DNA of 64,000 nt from Staphylococcus pettenkoferi (GCF_026659735.1 NZ_JANSKK010000006.1:1-64000); one strand, 5' to 3'. Shown: positions 48,156 to 60,342, numbered from the stretch's first letter. The notes: generated by a model from the sequence alone, not told the origin. A program made the numbers and translations.

Positions 48156-48743
48156 TCAGACTTTATCTCTCATTGTTACAAGCGCCTCTCTCAACTTGCT
48201 CTTAGCCCGATGGATCGCGTTGTAAATCGCTTTATGGTCTTTATTTAATAACTTTGCTATTTCTGCGATCTCAAAACCTTGAAGTATGAAGTAAATCACA
48301 GCGCGTTCGATGCGACTCAAAGCTTCGATGTGTTGGACAAGCTCTGCTCGCTCTGATCCAGCTGTAATAAGTGTCACGACAGGATTCTGAGTTGCCACTT
48401 CTTGATATTCAATACGTCGGTCGTTGATTAAACTTTCCTGTCTTATTTCGCATTTAAGGGCGTAGCGTAGATAATCGTTCTTTACCGACTTCACAACCTT
48501 CCTCACATAGTGATCGAGAGGCTGCCGATCTTTAAATTCAAAGTGCGGAATCACTCTCAATAACTTGAGCATCGTTTCTTGATACAAATCCTCTTTGTCC
48601 ACTTGAGGCATGCGATAACACCGCAGTTGTGCATGGACGATTTCATGAAGGCGTGGGTAATAGAATTCAAACTGTTGTTGTTCTTTCAATGTTAATGGCG
48701 TATCAATTGTGGAAGTCTTAAGGGGAATCTTTCTTGGGGTCAT
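48156..48743 (-). CDS. sigH: Sigma factor SigH
   Basis: A 195-residue sigma-70-family factor, sigma-H type: region 2 (VDKEDLYQETMLKLL, HYVRKVVKSVKNDYLR) and region 4 (ERAVIYFILQGFEIAEIAKLLNKDHKAIYNAIHRAKSKLR). In S. aureus SigH controls competence genes and prophage integrase and is translated at very low level. GAAAGGACAG precedes the ATG, a moderate ribosome site. It sits in the conserved yacP-sigH-rpmG order. Confidence 0.93.
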   Translation of the reverse strand: MTPRKIPLKTSTIDTPLTLKEQQQFEFYYPRLHEIVHAQLRCYRMPQVDKEDLYQETMLKLLRVIPHFEFKDRQPLDHYVRKVVKSVKNDYLRYALKCEIRQESLINDRRIEYQEVATQNPVVTLITAGSERAELVQHIEALSRIERAVIYFILQGFEIAEIAKLLNKDHKAIYNAIHRAKSKLREALVTMRDKV

Positions 48744-48812
48744 AGCCTCTGTCCTTTCGTTGAAGTAAAGCTATGATAGCCGATTCCCTTTTAAAAAATC
48801 AATCCCACAAAA

Positions 48813-49340
48813 TCAGTCATTTCCACGGTGTCCACGTCTGATTTTCTCAAATTCTTCAAGAATTTCATTCGAGAGGTGAATTCGTGTACGTGGCTTCTCT
48901 TCACTATAGCCTTTGAGCGATTTAGACACCTCTATTTCGTTCTCTTTCAGATTGCGCCACATCTCTCTCGAGGATATACGGTAGGCACCTGCACCAAAGA
49001 TTGCGTGTTGCTCACTCATATCACTCGTCACTACTGTAATATGGCGCGTATGTTTATCGTACAAGTCATACACATAACGTTCAATAAAGCTATCAGCCGT
49101 TTCTTTCTCTTTAGTAAACACGGTCTTCACGCCATGATAGATGTGCTCGTTCTCAACACCTGCTTGCTCGTAAGCATCGAACACACAGACAATCTCATCC
49201 GCCACGACTGCATTGTAATTCGCAATGGCAATCAACAACTGTTCACGCGCTTCCTCAAGATTCTCTTTTGCTAAACGACTCAGCTCTTTCGAATAACCGA
49301 TCATGTTGTAGCCGTCTATGATGAGGTAGCGGTCTTTCAT
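48813..49340 (-). CDS. NYN-domain ribonuclease (YacP/Rae1-like)
   Basis: A 175-residue PIN-like NYN nuclease: the active-site acids are in [17 protein letters not shown], and [10 protein letters not shown]. The Bacillus homologue YacP (Rae1) cleaves mRNA in the ribosomal A site. It overlaps the rlmB stop by four bases (ATGA), so it is translationally coupled. Confidence 0.92.
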   Translation of the reverse strand: MKDRYLIIDGYNMIGYSKELSRLAKENLEEAREQLLIAIANYNAVVADEIVCVFDAYEQAGVENEHIYHGVKTVFTKEKETADSFIERYVYDLYDKHTRHITVVTSDMSEQHAIFGAGAYRISSREMWRNLKENEIEVSKSLKGYSEEKPRTRIHLSNEILEEFEKIRRGHRGND

Positions 49341-50086
49341 GAGTCTGCTCCGATATCGTGTCGTTTACGATAGACCTCATACATCATTAAGCTTGCTGCT
49401 ACTGATGCATTTAAACTGTTCACGTGGCCTACCATCGGAATCTTGATATAGAAGTCGCATTTGTCCTTCACTAATCGGCTCATCCCTTGTCCTTCGCTGC
49501 CAATCACGATTGCGAGTGACATGTTCGCATCCATTTGTCGATAATCGGTAGCATTATCCGCTTCAGTGCCAACCACCCAATAGCCTTGGTCTTTCAACAC
49601 TTCAATCGTTTGTGCCAAGTTCGTCACACGTATGACAGGCACGTGTTGAATAGCTCCTGTAGAGGCTTTAGCTACAGTTTGCGTCAACGAGACAGAGCGG
49701 CGTTTCGGGATGATGATACCATCCACGCCACTCGCATCTGCTGTTCTCAATATGGATCCTAAGTTATGTGGATCCTCTAAGCCATCGAGTATGAGCACAG
49801 TAGATAAATCGTCTCGTGATGCTTGTTGCGCTAAGAAATCATCGAGCGGTGTATATTCGTATGGTGCTACGATTGCAGCGACGCCTTGATGAGGTGCATC
49901 TGCAAGTTGGTCTAATTTAGATTTAGGAACTTGCTGTACTACTAATTTATGAGATTTTGCTTTTTTTAAAATGTCATTTAATTGTTGTTTCTTTGCACTA
50001 TCTTGTACCAATATTTTATTTATCGCATGGCCTGAAGTGATTGCTTCTTTAACGGCATGACGACCTACAATGACTATCTCTTCCAC
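49337..50086 (-). CDS. rlmB: 23S rRNA 2'-O-methyltransferase RlmB (TrmH/SpoU family)
   Basis: A 249-residue SPOUT methyltransferase. The knot motifs are [37 protein letters not shown] and [22 protein letters not shown]. It modifies a 23S rRNA guanosine (G2251 in E. coli). The start is a GTG at 50086 behind AAAGGAAG; the upstream ATG at 50104 would overlap mrnC and has no ribosome site. Confidence 0.9.
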   Translation of the reverse strand: MEEIVIVGRHAVKEAITSGHAINKILVQDSAKKQQLNDILKKAKSHKLVVQQVPKSKLDQLADAPHQGVAAIVAPYEYTPLDDFLAQQASRDDLSTVLILDGLEDPHNLGSILRTADASGVDGIIIPKRRSVSLTQTVAKASTGAIQHVPVIRVTNLAQTIEVLKDQGYWVVGTEADNATDYRQMDANMSLAIVIGSEGQGMSRLVKDKCDFYIKIPMVGHVNSLNASVAASLMMYEVYRKRHDIGADS

Positions 50087-50090
50087 CTCG

Positions 50091-50483
50091 TCACTTCCTT
50101 TCATTAACGATGTCTATAATGTGGTCAAGCAATGATGAGAGTCGTGTTTCTTCTTGCTCTAAATAGAGGTAGCCGAGCACTGCTTCCAACCCGGAACTCT
50201 TACGGTAGGTTTGAATATCTGTATTCTTAGCTTTCGTATGACTTTTAGCATTACGGCCTCTACGCATAATATCTTGTTCTTCTTCAGTTAGATAATCTTC
50301 TTCCATTAAGTAATCTAACGTTTGCGCTTGGCTCTTAGCTGAAACATAGCGTTTCGCTACTTGGTGTAAACGATGTGGCTTACTTTGTAATTTGAGTACG
50401 ATGTAAGTACGCACATGCTGATCGAGTACAGCATCACCGAGATACGCAAGTGTCAGTGGATTGAGTAGCTTAGCTTTCATCAT
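50091..50483 (-). CDS. mrnC: Mini-ribonuclease III
   Basis: A 130-residue Mini-III RNase, an RNase III catalytic domain without a double-stranded RNA-binding domain. The acidic core [14 protein letters not shown] and the helical tail ([10 protein letters not shown]) are intact. In Bacillus it matures 23S rRNA. ATG overlaps the cysS stop (ATGA). Confidence 0.95.
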   Translation of the reverse strand: MMKAKLLNPLTLAYLGDAVLDQHVRTYIVLKLQSKPHRLHQVAKRYVSAKSQAQTLDYLMEEDYLTEEEQDIMRRGRNAKSHTKAKNTDIQTYRKSSGLEAVLGYLYLEQEETRLSSLLDHIIDIVNERK

Positions 50484-51883
50484 TTACCTCGTTTATAACG
50501 TACGCCTTGAGGTGTGTCTTCAAGAATAATGTTCTGAGCTTTCAATTCATCGCGAATCTCGTCTGCGCGCGCAAAGTTTTTAGCCTTACGTGCTTCCTCA
50601 CGTTCTTCAATCAACGCTTCGATATCTGCATCAAGCAATGCTTCTGACTCTTTACCTTTTAATGGTACGCCTAACACATCACTAAATATTTCGTTAACCT
50701 CCATGAGACGTGCAATCACACGTGTAGACGTTGTTTGTTCAAGTAGGTATTTATTCGCTAATTTCGCCAAGTCATACCAAGCTGTAATCGCATTGGCAGT
50801 GTTAAAGTCGTCATCCATGACCGTTTCGAAATTGTTTAAAATGGCATCGATTTCAGTTAAGTAATGTTCTTGATCTTCCACATTCGTCGTCAATTCTGCA
50901 CGTTCTTCAAGTGCTTGGTAACTATTACGAATACGCTCTAAACCTTTACGCGCGGCATCTACAAGTTCTAAATCATAGTTGATAGGACTGCGGTAATGCA
51001 CACTAATCATGAAGAAACGGAGCACATCTGGATCAATCTCTTTGATGATATCGTGTACGAGTACGAAGTTGCCTAAAGACTTACTCATCTTCTCGTTGTT
51101 GATATTGATGAAACCATTATGCATCCAATAATTAGCGAATGGCGCATGGTTATGTGCTTCAGATTGAGCAATTTCGTTCTCATGGTGAGGAAATTGTAAA
51201 TCTGTTCCACCTGCGTGAATGTCGATCGTTGCGCCTAGCTCATGATACGCCATTACAGAACATTCAATATGCCAGCCTGGACGACCTTTGCCGAATGGGC
51301 TATCCCAGCTGATTTCACCTGGTTTCGCTTCTTTCCATAAAGTGAAGTCTAAGGCGTCTTCTTTCGCTTCACCTGACTCGATACGCGCACCGACCTTCAA
51401 GTCATCGATAGATTGATGGCTTAACTTACCATAATCTTTAAATTGACGTGTTCTAAAGTACACATCTCCATCACTTTCGTAGGCATAACCTTCATCTACG
51501 AGTTGTTGGATAAATTCAATGATATCGTCCATGTGATTCATGACACGTGGATTAGAAGTAGCTTTTTTAACATTTAAAGCACCGATATCTTCGTAAAATG
51601 CATCGATGAAACGATCTGCAATTACCGGAACAGGTTCATTGAGTTCGTGTGAACGTTTAATCAATTTGTCGTCTACGTCTGTAAAGTTTGAAACGTACTC
51701 CACTTCGTAGCCACGATATTCAAAATAACGACGCACCACGTCATAGTTAATTGCTGGACGTGCATTGCCGATATGAATGTAGTTGTAAACAGTCGGACCA
51801 CATACGTACATCTTCACTTTTCCTGGTTCAATCGGTTTGAATGTCTCTTTCTGGCGTGTCAGCGTATTATATAATGTAATCAT
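50480..51883 (-). CDS. cysS: Cysteinyl-tRNA synthetase
   Basis: A 467-residue class I synthetase with HIGN in [13 protein letters not shown], the KMSKS motif in [11 protein letters not shown], and zinc-binding Cys and His in CGPTVYN, IECSVM and HHENE. The start is the ATG at 51883, behind GGAGAG; an upstream ATG adds five residues. It overlaps the cysE stop by 17 bases. Confidence 0.98.
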   Translation of the reverse strand: MITLYNTLTRQKETFKPIEPGKVKMYVCGPTVYNYIHIGNARPAINYDVVRRYFEYRGYEVEYVSNFTDVDDKLIKRSHELNEPVPVIADRFIDAFYEDIGALNVKKATSNPRVMNHMDDIIEFIQQLVDEGYAYESDGDVYFRTRQFKDYGKLSHQSIDDLKVGARIESGEAKEDALDFTLWKEAKPGEISWDSPFGKGRPGWHIECSVMAYHELGATIDIHAGGTDLQFPHHENEIAQSEAHNHAPFANYWMHNGFININNEKMSKSLGNFVLVHDIIKEIDPDVLRFFMISVHYRSPINYDLELVDAARKGLERIRNSYQALEERAELTTNVEDQEHYLTEIDAILNNFETVMDDDFNTANAITAWYDLAKLANKYLLEQTTSTRVIARLMEVNEIFSDVLGVPLKGKESEALLDADIEALIEEREEARKAKNFARADEIRDELKAQNIILEDTPQGVRYKRGK

Positions 51884-52517
51884 CTTGTATCTCTCCATTT
51901 TTAGTTTTCTCGAGTTGCTTTTCTAACTGCTTAAGTTGCTCGTAAATAGGGTCAGGCAAGTTGCGGTGATCAAATGTCTTACCGATACGACGGCCATCTT
52001 GTTTCACTACATGACCCGGAATACCTACTACTGTAGAGTAACTTGGCACAGGGCGAAGTACAACGGAATTCGCACCAATATTAACGTTAGAATCTACTTT
52101 AATATTGCCTAATACTTTAGCCCCTGCAGCAATAAGTACGTTGTCACCGATGTCAGGGTGACGTTTCCCCTTCTCTTTACCAGTACCACCGAGCGTAACA
52201 CCTTGATAAATCGTCACGTTGTCACCGATGCGGCAAGTTTCACCAATAATCACACCCATACCATGGTCGATAAACAAGCGTCGACCTATTTGAGCGCCTG
52301 GATGGATTTCAATTCCTGTAAAGAAGCGTGAAATCTGCGAAATTAAGCGCGCTGTGACATACTTCTCTTTTTTGTAAAACCAATGCGCAACCAGATGGCT
52401 CCACACTGCATGCAGTCCTGGATAAGACATCACTACTTCAAAAGTTGTTCGTGCAGCCGGGTCTTGTTCGAAAACCATTTTCACGTCGTCTCTCATTCTC
52501 TTTATAACTTTAAACAC
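51867..52517 (-). CDS. cysE: Serine O-acetyltransferase
   Basis: A 216-residue trimer-forming enzyme that makes O-acetylserine for cysteine synthesis. A left-handed beta-helix is made of hexapeptide repeats ([31 protein letters not shown]), with an N-terminal helical domain and the C-terminal EIQDDYII tail that binds cysteine synthase. The start is GTG at 52517 behind GGGGAGG. A Cys T-box lies upstream, so cysE-cysS respond to tRNA-Cys charging. Confidence 0.96.
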   Translation of the reverse strand: MFKVIKRMRDDVKMVFEQDPAARTTFEVVMSYPGLHAVWSHLVAHWFYKKEKYVTARLISQISRFFTGIEIHPGAQIGRRLFIDHGMGVIIGETCRIGDNVTIYQGVTLGGTGKEKGKRHPDIGDNVLIAAGAKVLGNIKVDSNVNIGANSVVLRPVPSYSTVVGIPGHVVKQDGRRIGKTFDHRNLPDPIYEQLKQLEKQLEKTKNGEIQDDYII

Positions 52518-52540
52518 GTCAAATTCCTCCCCTTGTAAGA

Positions 52541-52902
52541 AAAGCACCCCTAACAAATATGTTAGAGGTGCTATGCACGGTTCCACTCTTTTTAAATGTG
52601 AGCTATGACGAGTCTGGACATGACTAAAAGATATTTCAAGCGTGACTTTCGGCTATCTCAAATGCCAAGTTCTATTAATGTTCCAGGCTCACTCACAATT
52701 TCTCTCTTCAATGGTATTTAGTTTCATTCACAGAGGTGCATTCCGTCAAGTTCGAGTGATATGCTCACAGCAACCGCATACTCTCTGGACACTCGTATCA
52801 TACTGCTTAACTTGCGTACTTAGCCTCTGCACGTTAAACGCTCAATGATGCTGATATCTTGTTTAAAGCAACTAACAAGTTTACTGAGACTACTTACATC
52901 GT
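52541..52902 (-). ncRNA. T-box leader of cysE-cysS, cysteine-specific
   Basis: On the minus strand CAGAGG and CCTCTG close stem I; AGTACG carries the AGUA element. GGAATGCACC contains the specifier UGC (52738-52740), a Cys codon. The T-box is AGTGGAACCGTGCA, whose UGGA pairs with the tRNA end NCCA with A opposite discriminator U, as in tRNA-Cys. The terminator is GCACCTCTAAC...GTTAGGGGTGC at about 52544-52572. The promoter is TTGTAC (52932-52937), 17 bases, TATAGA (52909-52914). Confidence 0.92.
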
Positions 52903-53036
52903 CTTATCTCTATAAACATTTGCTAGCTTTAGTACAATCATAGGTAATTTAGCACTTAATTTCAAGAAGAATAATCGGTCTTCTTGAAGCTTTTTAGCCA
53001 TCTATGCGAGTTACCTCACTCTTGTAGCATCACGTC

Positions 53037-54491
53037 TTATAAATAAGCTTTTAAGCGATTCAATACTTTATCTTTACCTAGTACTTCCATCGTATTTGGT
53101 AATTCTGGTCCATGCATTTGGCCAGTTACCGCAACACGAATTGGCATAAAGAGTTGTTTACCTTTGATGCCTGTTTCTTTCTGAACAGCTTTGATTGATT
53201 TCTTAATGTCAGCCGCTTCAAACGGTTCAAGTTCTTCTAATTTACCATATAAATGACTCATCAATTCAGGAACTTGTTCACCATTAACTACCTCTTGTTC
53301 TTCTTCACCCAACTCTTGCTCGTCACGGAAGAACATTTCAGAAAGTGGCACAATTTCGCCTGCGTAACTCATTTCTTTTTGGTAAAGCGCTACGAGTTTG
53401 CGACCCCAATCAAGATCTTCTTCTGATGGCTCTTCAGGAAGCAAGTTAGCTTTGATCAGGTGTGGCAATGCCAATTCAAAGACTGTTTCAGTGTCTTTCT
53501 GTTTCATATATTGGTTGTTCACCCATGCTAATTTCTGTTTGTCGAAAAATGCAGGTGATTTAGATAAGCGTTTTTCATCAAAGATTTTAATAAACTCTTC
53601 TTTAGAGAAAATTTCTTCTTCACCTTCAGGAGACCAACCTAATAATGTGATGAAGTTGAATAATGCTTCAGGTAAGTAACCTAAATCACGATATTGCTCG
53701 ATAAATTGCAAGATTTGGCCGTCACGTTTACTTAACTTCTTACGTTCTTCATTAACGATAAGTGACATGTGACCGAAACGTGGTGGTTCCCAACCGAAAG
53801 TATCATAAATCATCAATTGTTTAGGTGTGTTAGAAATGTGGTCGTCACCTCGAATGACATCTGAAATTTCCATGTAGTGATCATCAATAGCTACCGCAAA
53901 GTTGTACGTTGGTACGCCATCTTTCTTCACGATAACCCAGTCACCGATGTTGTTAGAATCAAATTCGATGTCACCTTTAACCATATCTGTAAATTTAAAA
54001 GTACGGTCTTTTGGCACACGGAAACGGATAGAAGGTTGACGTCCTTCCGCTTCAAACTGTTGTCTTTGCTCTTCAGTTAAATGTGCATGCTGACCACCGT
54101 AACGAGGCATTTCACCGCGAGCGATTTGCGCTTGGCGTTCTTCTTCTAACTCTTCTTCAGTCATGTAACATTTGTACGCTTTATCTTCATCTAACAATTG
54201 TTGGATGAGCGGGTTGTAAATTTCAGCACGTTCAGATTGACGATAAGGACCGTGACCTTTGTCTTTATCTACAGATTCGTCCCAATCGATACCTAACCAT
54301 TTTAAGTTATCGAATTGAGATGATTCACCATCTTCTAAATTACGTTTGCTGTCCGTATCTTCAATACGAATCACGAAATCACCATCATAGTGGCGGGCAA
54401 ACAAATAGTTGAATAATGCAGTTCTCGCATTACCAATATGCAAGTAACCTGTTGGACTTGGTGCGTATCTAACTCTTACGCGATTACTCAT
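53037..54491 (-). CDS. gltX: Glutamyl-tRNA synthetase
   Basis: A 484-residue class I synthetase. YLHIGNART contains HIGH, KLSKRDG is KMSKS-like, and the anticodon-binding region lies at the C-terminus ([21 protein letters not shown]). In organisms without GlnRS it also charges tRNA-Gln for the amidotransferase route. The start is the ATG at 54491 behind GGAGTGA. It has a structured leader of about 240 bases. Confidence 0.98.
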   Translation of the reverse strand: MSNRVRVRYAPSPTGYLHIGNARTALFNYLFARHYDGDFVIRIEDTDSKRNLEDGESSQFDNLKWLGIDWDESVDKDKGHGPYRQSERAEIYNPLIQQLLDEDKAYKCYMTEEELEEERQAQIARGEMPRYGGQHAHLTEEQRQQFEAEGRQPSIRFRVPKDRTFKFTDMVKGDIEFDSNNIGDWVIVKKDGVPTYNFAVAIDDHYMEISDVIRGDDHISNTPKQLMIYDTFGWEPPRFGHMSLIVNEERKKLSKRDGQILQFIEQYRDLGYLPEALFNFITLLGWSPEGEEEIFSKEEFIKIFDEKRLSKSPAFFDKQKLAWVNNQYMKQKDTETVFELALPHLIKANLLPEEPSEEDLDWGRKLVALYQKEMSYAGEIVPLSEMFFRDEQELGEEEQEVVNGEQVPELMSHLYGKLEELEPFEAADIKKSIKAVQKETGIKGKQLFMPIRVAVTGQMHGPELPNTMEVLGKDKVLNRLKAYL

Positions 54492-54532
54492 TCCATTCAC
54501 TCCTGTAAAAGATTTTTAAACCATGTAATGAA

Positions 54533-54728
54533 TCTGGGACAATATTAAACGATACTCATTTTTCAATAGCGATGTTTTAAACATCATATACTAATCTAAT
54601 TTAACGTCCCAAATGCTTTCTAACTAAGATTCACAATTTCTATTTCCATAATACATTGTCGTTGATTATTGATTTGAGAAAGCATACGTCTAATTTGTGG
54701 ACAAAGTAGACATTCGATAATTATTGTA
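54533..54728 (-). other. Structured leader upstream of gltX
   Basis: Nested inverted repeats: TGGGAC (54537-54542) with GTCCCA (about 54606-54611), with GATGTT/AACATC inside; and ATGCTTTCT (about 54614) with AGAAAGCAT (about 54678). A TACAAT at 54723-54728 with TTATCA 18 bases upstream could be the promoter. No T-box consensus. An AGGTTTC/GAAACCT hairpin near 54872-54912 probably ends yacL. Confidence 0.45.
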
Positions 54729-54927
54729 GCACTTAATATGCTGTAATGATAACCCCTAGGCTCAGATATTTCTTTTCAAAACTCTAACGCAACGCGTCAA
54801 CGCCTATAACTTGTTGTTCCTCACTCCTGCATACGTAATTTTACGCGTCCACCAACTCGTGATATACGCATATAGTTAAGGTTTCATGTGAAACAACGTC
54901 CACACGAAACCTCTTCAACACGTTTAT

Positions 54928-55986
54928 TTAATTAATCATTTTCGCAAAGATAATCCGACCAGATGATGTCTGCAATAGACTGATGACTTCTAGATCTACA
55001 TGCGAGCCGACATATTTCTTCGCATGATCTACGACGACCATCGTGCCGTCTTCAAGATAACCTACTGCTTGGCCTGCTTCTTTCCCCATTTTAGTCAATA
55101 AAAGGTTGAAACGGTCACCTTGATGCACAGTCGGCTTGATTGCCTCAGATAAGTCATTAACGTTTAAGACCTGCACATCGTGGACATGACACACTTTGTT
55201 AAGGTTAAAATCAGTCGTGATCACCTGTGCATGATAATGCTTCGCTAATTTAATGAGCATCGTATCAATTTCACTATGTGAACGAGTCGGATGGATGATT
55301 TGAGTTGGATAATCCGTATCATATAACGCGTTAAGTATATCCAGACCCCGCTTACCTTTCTCGCGCTTCACGCTGTCATTCGCATCTGCAATGATTTGTA
55401 ACTCGTTCACTACGCCTTGAGGAACGAGAATTTCGCCGTCGATAAAACCACATTTAATAATATCTAAGATACGGCCATCAATAATCGCACTTGTATCGAT
55501 AATCTTTGGCACCGCGTGACGTGCATTCATTGATACGGAACGTGCCATACTTTCTGGAAGAAAGACGAGCATTTCGTCCCTTTTACGCAAACCAAACTGA
55601 AAGCCTAAATAGCTGAGCAAGATGGTGATGATGACGGGAACGAAGTGATTGAGCACGGAGTTACCTATAATTTCAAAGATGAAAGAGACCATTACCGAGA
55701 TGAGCAAGCCGATGATTAAACCTACAGCTGCAAAGATAATCTCAATCGCGTTATGACGCATAATCATATGTTCACAACGCTTCAACGCACGTGATACTGC
55801 TCGGATAAACCAACCAAAGATGACAAAGAATAATAGAATGCCGAGCAAACCATCGATATACTTGTTAAGTAGTATGCTGATGTCACCTAGGCCTAAGTCA
55901 ACGATAATGGTCGGCAACAAATAGACGCCGACACTCGCGCCTAGCACGATATAGCATAAGATGACGACAAATCGGATAGCGTTCAA
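54928..55986 (-). CDS. yacL: PIN/TRAM-domain membrane protein YacL
   Basis: A 352-residue protein: four N-terminal helices, then a PIN-like nuclease domain (IIDTSAIIDGR, TTDFNLNKV), then a TRAM domain. TTG start behind AGGGAG. It is conserved between radA and gltX in Bacillota. Members associate with the membrane and have nuclease-type acidic residues; the physiological role is unclear. Confidence 0.93.
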   Translation of the reverse strand: MNAIRFVVILCYIVLGASVGVYLLPTIIVDLGLGDISILLNKYIDGLLGILLFFVIFGWFIRAVSRALKRCEHMIMRHNAIEIIFAAVGLIIGLLISVMVSFIFEIIGNSVLNHFVPVIITILLSYLGFQFGLRKRDEMLVFLPESMARSVSMNARHAVPKIIDTSAIIDGRILDIIKCGFIDGEILVPQGVVNELQIIADANDSVKREKGKRGLDILNALYDTDYPTQIIHPTRSHSEIDTMLIKLAKHYHAQVITTDFNLNKVCHVHDVQVLNVNDLSEAIKPTVHQGDRFNLLLTKMGKEAGQAVGYLEDGTMVVVDHAKKYVGSHVDLEVISLLQTSSGRIIFAKMIN

Positions 55987-56115
55987 CGTAACTTCTCCCT
56001 TCTAATCTCATAGATAACCATGTCTACCTCAATCATTTCAATAACTGAATCTCTTTAAATATATAACAACTCATGGGTGCACCACAACTCTATTATGATA
56101 CTTTGATCTACGCTT

Positions 56116-57486
56116 CTAACCTCTGCCTAAAGCAAAGCTCAAGGCTTCGTGCACGTTCTTCACGCCGATAACTTGAATCGATTCAGGGAAGGTCCATCCT
56201 CCGATATTAGACTCGGGTATAATGATACGTTTGAAACCAAGTTTAGCCGCTTCCTGCACACGTTGCTCGATACGTGATACACGTCTCACTTCACCGGTTA
56301 AACCGACCTCTCCAACGAAACAGTCTAACCCGTCTACAGCTTGGTCTTTAAAGCTTGAAGCTGTGGAAATAATCACGCCTAAATCGACGGCTGGTTCTGT
56401 CAGTCTAACCCCGCCTGCAACTTTAATATAAGCATCTTGCTGTTGTAGGAGATAGTTCTCTTTCTTCTCAAGCACAGCCATGAGCAAGCTCAAACGATTG
56501 TGATCGATGCCTGTAGCCATACGTCTTGGGTTGTTAAAAGTCGTTGGCGTCACGAGTGCTTGTACTTCAATTAACAACGGTCTCGTACCTTCCATAGTGG
56601 AGACAATGGTTGAACCTGGTACATTCGTCGAGCGCTCTTCAAGAAACATCTCTGAAGGATTCTTAACTCCTTTCAGACCACTTTGTTTCATCTCGAAAAT
56701 CCCCATTTCGTTCGTTGAGCCGAAACGATTCTTCACTGCACGTAGGATACGGTAAGCATGGTGCTCGTCACCTTCAAAGTAAAGTACTGTATCCACCATG
56801 TGCTCAAGTAAGCGTGGTCCTGCAATTTGTCCTTCTTTCGTCACGTGACCGACGATGAATGTAGCAATGTTATTCTGTTTCGCGATATTCATTAAGCTCT
56901 GCGTACTTTCGCGAACTTGAGAAACGGAACCTGGTGCTGAACTGATGTCTGGATGAAAGACAGTTTGAATAGAGTCAACGACGAGTAAATCAGGCTTCAA
57001 TTTAACCACGGTATCGTGAATAATTTCTAAATCTGTTTCAGCAAAGACGTTCAAGTTACTGGAATCTTCATCGAGACGATCTGCACGAATCTTCGTTTGG
57101 TTGAGTGATTCCTCACCTGTAATATAAAGTACGCTGTAAGACTGCGATAACGCAGCACAAATTTGAAGTAAGAGCGTCGATTTACCTATACCTGGATCCC
57201 CGCCAATAAGCACGAGAGAGCCAGTGACGATACCACCACCGAGAACGCGATTGAACTCTTCTGATTTACTCTTAATTCTAGGCGTTGTTTCATGATGAAC
57301 CTCATTTAACTTCTGTACTTTAGAATGAGATTCACGACGGCGCACGCCATGTTTCGGACTTGTATCTTTGCGTTCAACGACCTCTTCCATTTGGTTCCAA
57401 GCACCGCAACTTGGGCATTTACCCATCCATTTAGCTGATTGATAACCACATGCCATACATTCAAAGACGACTTTCTTCTTCGCCAC
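56116..57486 (-). CDS. radA: DNA repair protein RadA
   Basis: A 456-residue protein: N-terminal zinc finger (CMACGYQ, CPSCGAW), Walker [11 protein letters not shown], Walker [17 protein letters not shown] motif typical of RadA, and a C-terminal Lon-like domain. It is a helicase that branch-migrates recombination intermediates. The start is GTG at 57486 behind GGAGG; the in-frame ATG just upstream is too close to that site. Confidence 0.96.
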   Translation of the reverse strand: MAKKKVVFECMACGYQSAKWMGKCPSCGAWNQMEEVVERKDTSPKHGVRRRESHSKVQKLNEVHHETTPRIKSKSEEFNRVLGGGIVTGSLVLIGGDPGIGKSTLLLQICAALSQSYSVLYITGEESLNQTKIRADRLDEDSSNLNVFAETDLEIIHDTVVKLKPDLLVVDSIQTVFHPDISSAPGSVSQVRESTQSLMNIAKQNNIATFIVGHVTKEGQIAGPRLLEHMVDTVLYFEGDEHHAYRILRAVKNRFGSTNEMGIFEMKQSGLKGVKNPSEMFLEERSTNVPGSTIVSTMEGTRPLLIEVQALVTPTTFNNPRRMATGIDHNRLSLLMAVLEKKENYLLQQQDAYIKVAGGVRLTEPAVDLGVIISTASSFKDQAVDGLDCFVGEVGLTGEVRRVSRIEQRVQEAAKLGFKRIIIPESNIGGWTFPESIQVIGVKNVHEALSFALGRG

Positions 57487-57588
57487 GGTCATACCTCCAT
57501 CAAATAGTAATAAATCTATTCTAAACCCATCACTCTTCAAAGACAAATAGAGCGCGATGGCGTGAGTAAAGTTCATTGAGATGAGGAT

Positions 57589-57621
57589 TGAGACAGAAAT
57601 CGATTTGATTTCGTAGTCTCA
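57589..57621. repeat. Dispersed structured repeat, copy 3 (short)
   Basis: TGAGAC (57589-57594), GAAATC (57596-57601), GATTTC (57607-57612), GTCTCA (57616-57621): a two-tier hairpin whose stem shares ATTTCGTAGTCT with copies 1 and 2. The 57487-57847 gap holds this, a terminator at 57733-57767, and no gene. Confidence 0.7.
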
Positions 57622-57732
57622 CCCCCCACGTGGATGCTTAACATGATTATGATCAATAGCCCATAAGTCACTGAGTGTGCAAGCAGCTAATACGGAGCGA
57701 TATTCTGAGAAATACTTTTCCGCTATTGAAAA

Positions 57733-57767
57733 ACGGCAACTTCTACTTGGCTCGTAGAAATTGCCGT
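57733..57767 (-). terminator. Terminator of the ctsR-clpC operon
   Basis: ACGGCAA pairs with TTGCCGT, with TCTAC/GTAGA inside. On the minus strand it is followed by T-rich sequence; it lies 81 bases after the clpC stop codon. Confidence 0.8.
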
Positions 57768-57847
57768 CACTGACTTAAACAGGATGTTTATCTCATAATT
57801 CTAGTTGTGTCATGGTCTTCCTTTACTTCGCAGGAAAAATCTCGTTT

Positions 57848-60331
57848 CTATGATTCTGTTGTTTCTTTATCATCATCTTCTGCTGCATTATCTTGTTCAT
57901 CTTCTTGACGTTCTTCAATATTATATTGGAACTCATTACCATCGTGGTCGATGATGACATCTTTACCTTCAAGTTGATTACCTGCAAGGATAAGTTCACT
58001 TAAGTTATCTTCAACCGTCTTCTGAATTGCACGGATTAACGGTCTAGCACCGTACTCAGGATCATATCCTTCTTCAGCGATCTTCGCTTTCGCTGCATCT
58101 GTTACTTTAATAACAATATCTTGTTCGGCGAGACGATCTGTAAGTTTGTTAACCATCATCGTTACAATTTCTTTCAACTCTTCTTGAGAAAGTTTGTGGA
58201 AGACGATAATGTCATCAACACGGTTTAAGAATTCTGGACGGAAAGCATTTTTAAGTTCTTTCATCATTGTCTTGCGAATTGTTTCGTAATCGTTATTTTC
58301 AGAAGCACCGCCAAATCCTGCAAAGCGTTGATCTTGAAGTTCTTGTGCACCTACGTTAGATGTCATGATAATCACTGTGTTACGGAAGTCGACTGTACGA
58401 CCTTTCGTATCTGTTAAGTGACCATCATCAAGAACTTGTAACAAGATGTTGAAGACATCTGGATGTGCTTTTTCAACCTCGTCAAAGAGAATAACTGAGT
58501 AAGGTTTACGTCTTACTTTCTCAGTTAACTGACCACCGTCATCGTGACCTACATAGCCTGGAGGCGCTCCGACTAAACGGCTCACAGCATGTTTCTCCAT
58601 AAACTCACTCATGTCAACGCGAATCATCGCATCTTCTTCACCAAACATAGATTCAGCTAATGCGCGAGCAAGTTCCGTCTTACCGACACCTGTAGGACCT
58701 AAGAAGATAAAGCTACCGATTGGACGTTTAGGATCTTTCAAGCCAGCACGTGCACGGCGCACAGCTTTACTGATAGAGTCCACTGCTTCTTTCTGACCAA
58801 TAACACGCTTGTGTAACGTATCTTCAAGGTTGAGTAAGCGTTCAGATTCAGTTTCGTTGATCTTAGTTAATGGAATGCCTGTCCAACCTGCAATCACTTC
58901 AGCAATGTCTTCTTCAGAAAGTGCTGTGTTATCGCCATTTTGGGCATTTTTCCATTTATTATTCGCTTCTTCGTATTGTTTTTCTAATTTCGTTTGTTTA
59001 TCGCGAAGGTTTGCTGCATTTTCGAATTCTTGCGCATGAACTGCAGCATCTTTTTCGTTCTTCACTTGTTCAATTTTTTGTTCGATTTCTTTTAAATCTG
59101 GTGGTGTGGTATGACTTTTAAGTCTGACTTTAGAGCTTGCTTCGTCGATTAAGTCGATGGCTTTGTCTGGTAAGAAACGATCTGAAACATAGCGATTGCT
59201 GAGTTTCACCGCCGCTTCTAACGCTTCGTCAGAAATGTTGATGCGGTGATGTGCTTCGTAGCGATCGCGTAAGCCTTTTAAGATTTCTACCGTATCGTCT
59301 ACAGTAGGTTCGTCGACTTGAATTGGTTGGAAACGACGTTCAAGTGCAGCGTCTTTTTCAATATTTTTACGATATTCGTCTAGCGTTGTCGCACCGATAC
59401 ATTGTAGTTCACCACGTGCGAGGGCTGGTTTTAAAATGTTAGACGCATCGATAGCACCTTCAGCACCACCTGCACCTACGAGTGTGTGTAACTCGTCAAT
59501 GAAGAGGATGACGTTACCTGCATGGTGAATCTCTTCCATGACCTTCTTCAAGCGCTCTTCGAATTCACCACGATATTTCGTACCTGCTACGACTGTACCC
59601 ATGTCGAGTGACATCACACGTTTATTCTTCAACGTTTCAGGCACTTCACTATTGACGATCGCTTGAGCTAAACCTTCTGCAATCGCAGTCTTACCGACAC
59701 CAGGTTCACCGATGAGCACTGGATTATTCTTAGTTCGACGACTTAACACTTCAATAACACGTGTAATTTCTTGGTTACGACCGATAACTGGGTCGAGTGT
59801 GCCATCTTTCGCAATGACAGTTAAGTCACGTGCTAAACTGTCGAGCGTAGGTGTGTTATTCGATTTGTTTGCTTGTGTATTTTTATTACCTGTATCAGGA
59901 CTACCAAGCGCTTTAACCACTTGGGCACGTGCTTTCGTAATATTAAGGTCTAGGTTGGCAAAGACACGTGCGGCTACACCTTCGTTCTCACGGATTAAAC
60001 CGAGGAGAATGTGTTCTGTACCGACGAAGTTGTGGTGTAATTTACGTGCTTCGTCCATGGATAATTCGATAACCTTCTTCGCTCTAGGTGTGTAATGCAA
60101 CGCACCCATTTGTTCTTGGCCATGTCCAATTAATTTCTCCACTTCTTCAATCACTTTATCTTCAGTAATACCGAATGACTCGAGCACTTTAGCTGCAATA
60201 CCTTCTGGCTCTCTCATAAGTCCTAATAGTAAGTGCTCAGTCCCGATATTAGAATGGTTTAAGCGAATCGCTTCTTCTTGAGCATGTGCGAGTACACGCT
60301 GCGCACGTTCTGTCAATCTACCAAATAGCAT
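57848..60331 (-). CDS. clpC: ClpC AAA+ unfoldase
   Basis: An 827-residue Hsp100 ATPase: the N-domain (two Clp repeats), Walker [10 protein letters not shown], an M-domain coiled coil with UvrB/C-like sequence, second Walker [10 protein letters not shown], and an acidic tail ([19 protein letters not shown]). With ClpP and adaptor MecA it degrades or refolds proteins; it recognises arginine-phosphorylated substrates. GGAGG precedes the ATG. Last gene of the CtsR operon. Confidence 0.99.
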   Translation of the reverse strand: MLFGRLTERAQRVLAHAQEEAIRLNHSNIGTEHLLLGLMREPEGIAAKVLESFGITEDKVIEEVEKLIGHGQEQMGALHYTPRAKKVIELSMDEARKLHHNFVGTEHILLGLIRENEGVAARVFANLDLNITKARAQVVKALGSPDTGNKNTQANKSNNTPTLDSLARDLTVIAKDGTLDPVIGRNQEITRVIEVLSRRTKNNPVLIGEPGVGKTAIAEGLAQAIVNSEVPETLKNKRVMSLDMGTVVAGTKYRGEFEERLKKVMEEIHHAGNVILFIDELHTLVGAGGAEGAIDASNILKPALARGELQCIGATTLDEYRKNIEKDAALERRFQPIQVDEPTVDDTVEILKGLRDRYEAHHRINISDEALEAAVKLSNRYVSDRFLPDKAIDLIDEASSKVRLKSHTTPPDLKEIEQKIEQVKNEKDAAVHAQEFENAANLRDKQTKLEKQYEEANNKWKNAQNGDNTALSEEDIAEVIAGWTGIPLTKINETESERLLNLEDTLHKRVIGQKEAVDSISKAVRRARAGLKDPKRPIGSFIFLGPTGVGKTELARALAESMFGEEDAMIRVDMSEFMEKHAVSRLVGAPPGYVGHDDGGQLTEKVRRKPYSVILFDEVEKAHPDVFNILLQVLDDGHLTDTKGRTVDFRNTVIIMTSNVGAQELQDQRFAGFGGASENNDYETIRKTMMKELKNAFRPEFLNRVDDIIVFHKLSQEELKEIVTMMVNKLTDRLAEQDIVIKVTDAAKAKIAEEGYDPEYGARPLIRAIQKTVEDNLSELILAGNQLEGKDVIIDHDGNEFQYNIEERQEDEQDNAAEDDDKETTES

Positions 60332-60342
60332 AGCTTGACCTC

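Noticed and set aside
54501..54927. T-box upstream of gltX
   Set aside because: No TGGAACC-type T-box or AGUA element is present, in contrast to the clear T-box before cysE.
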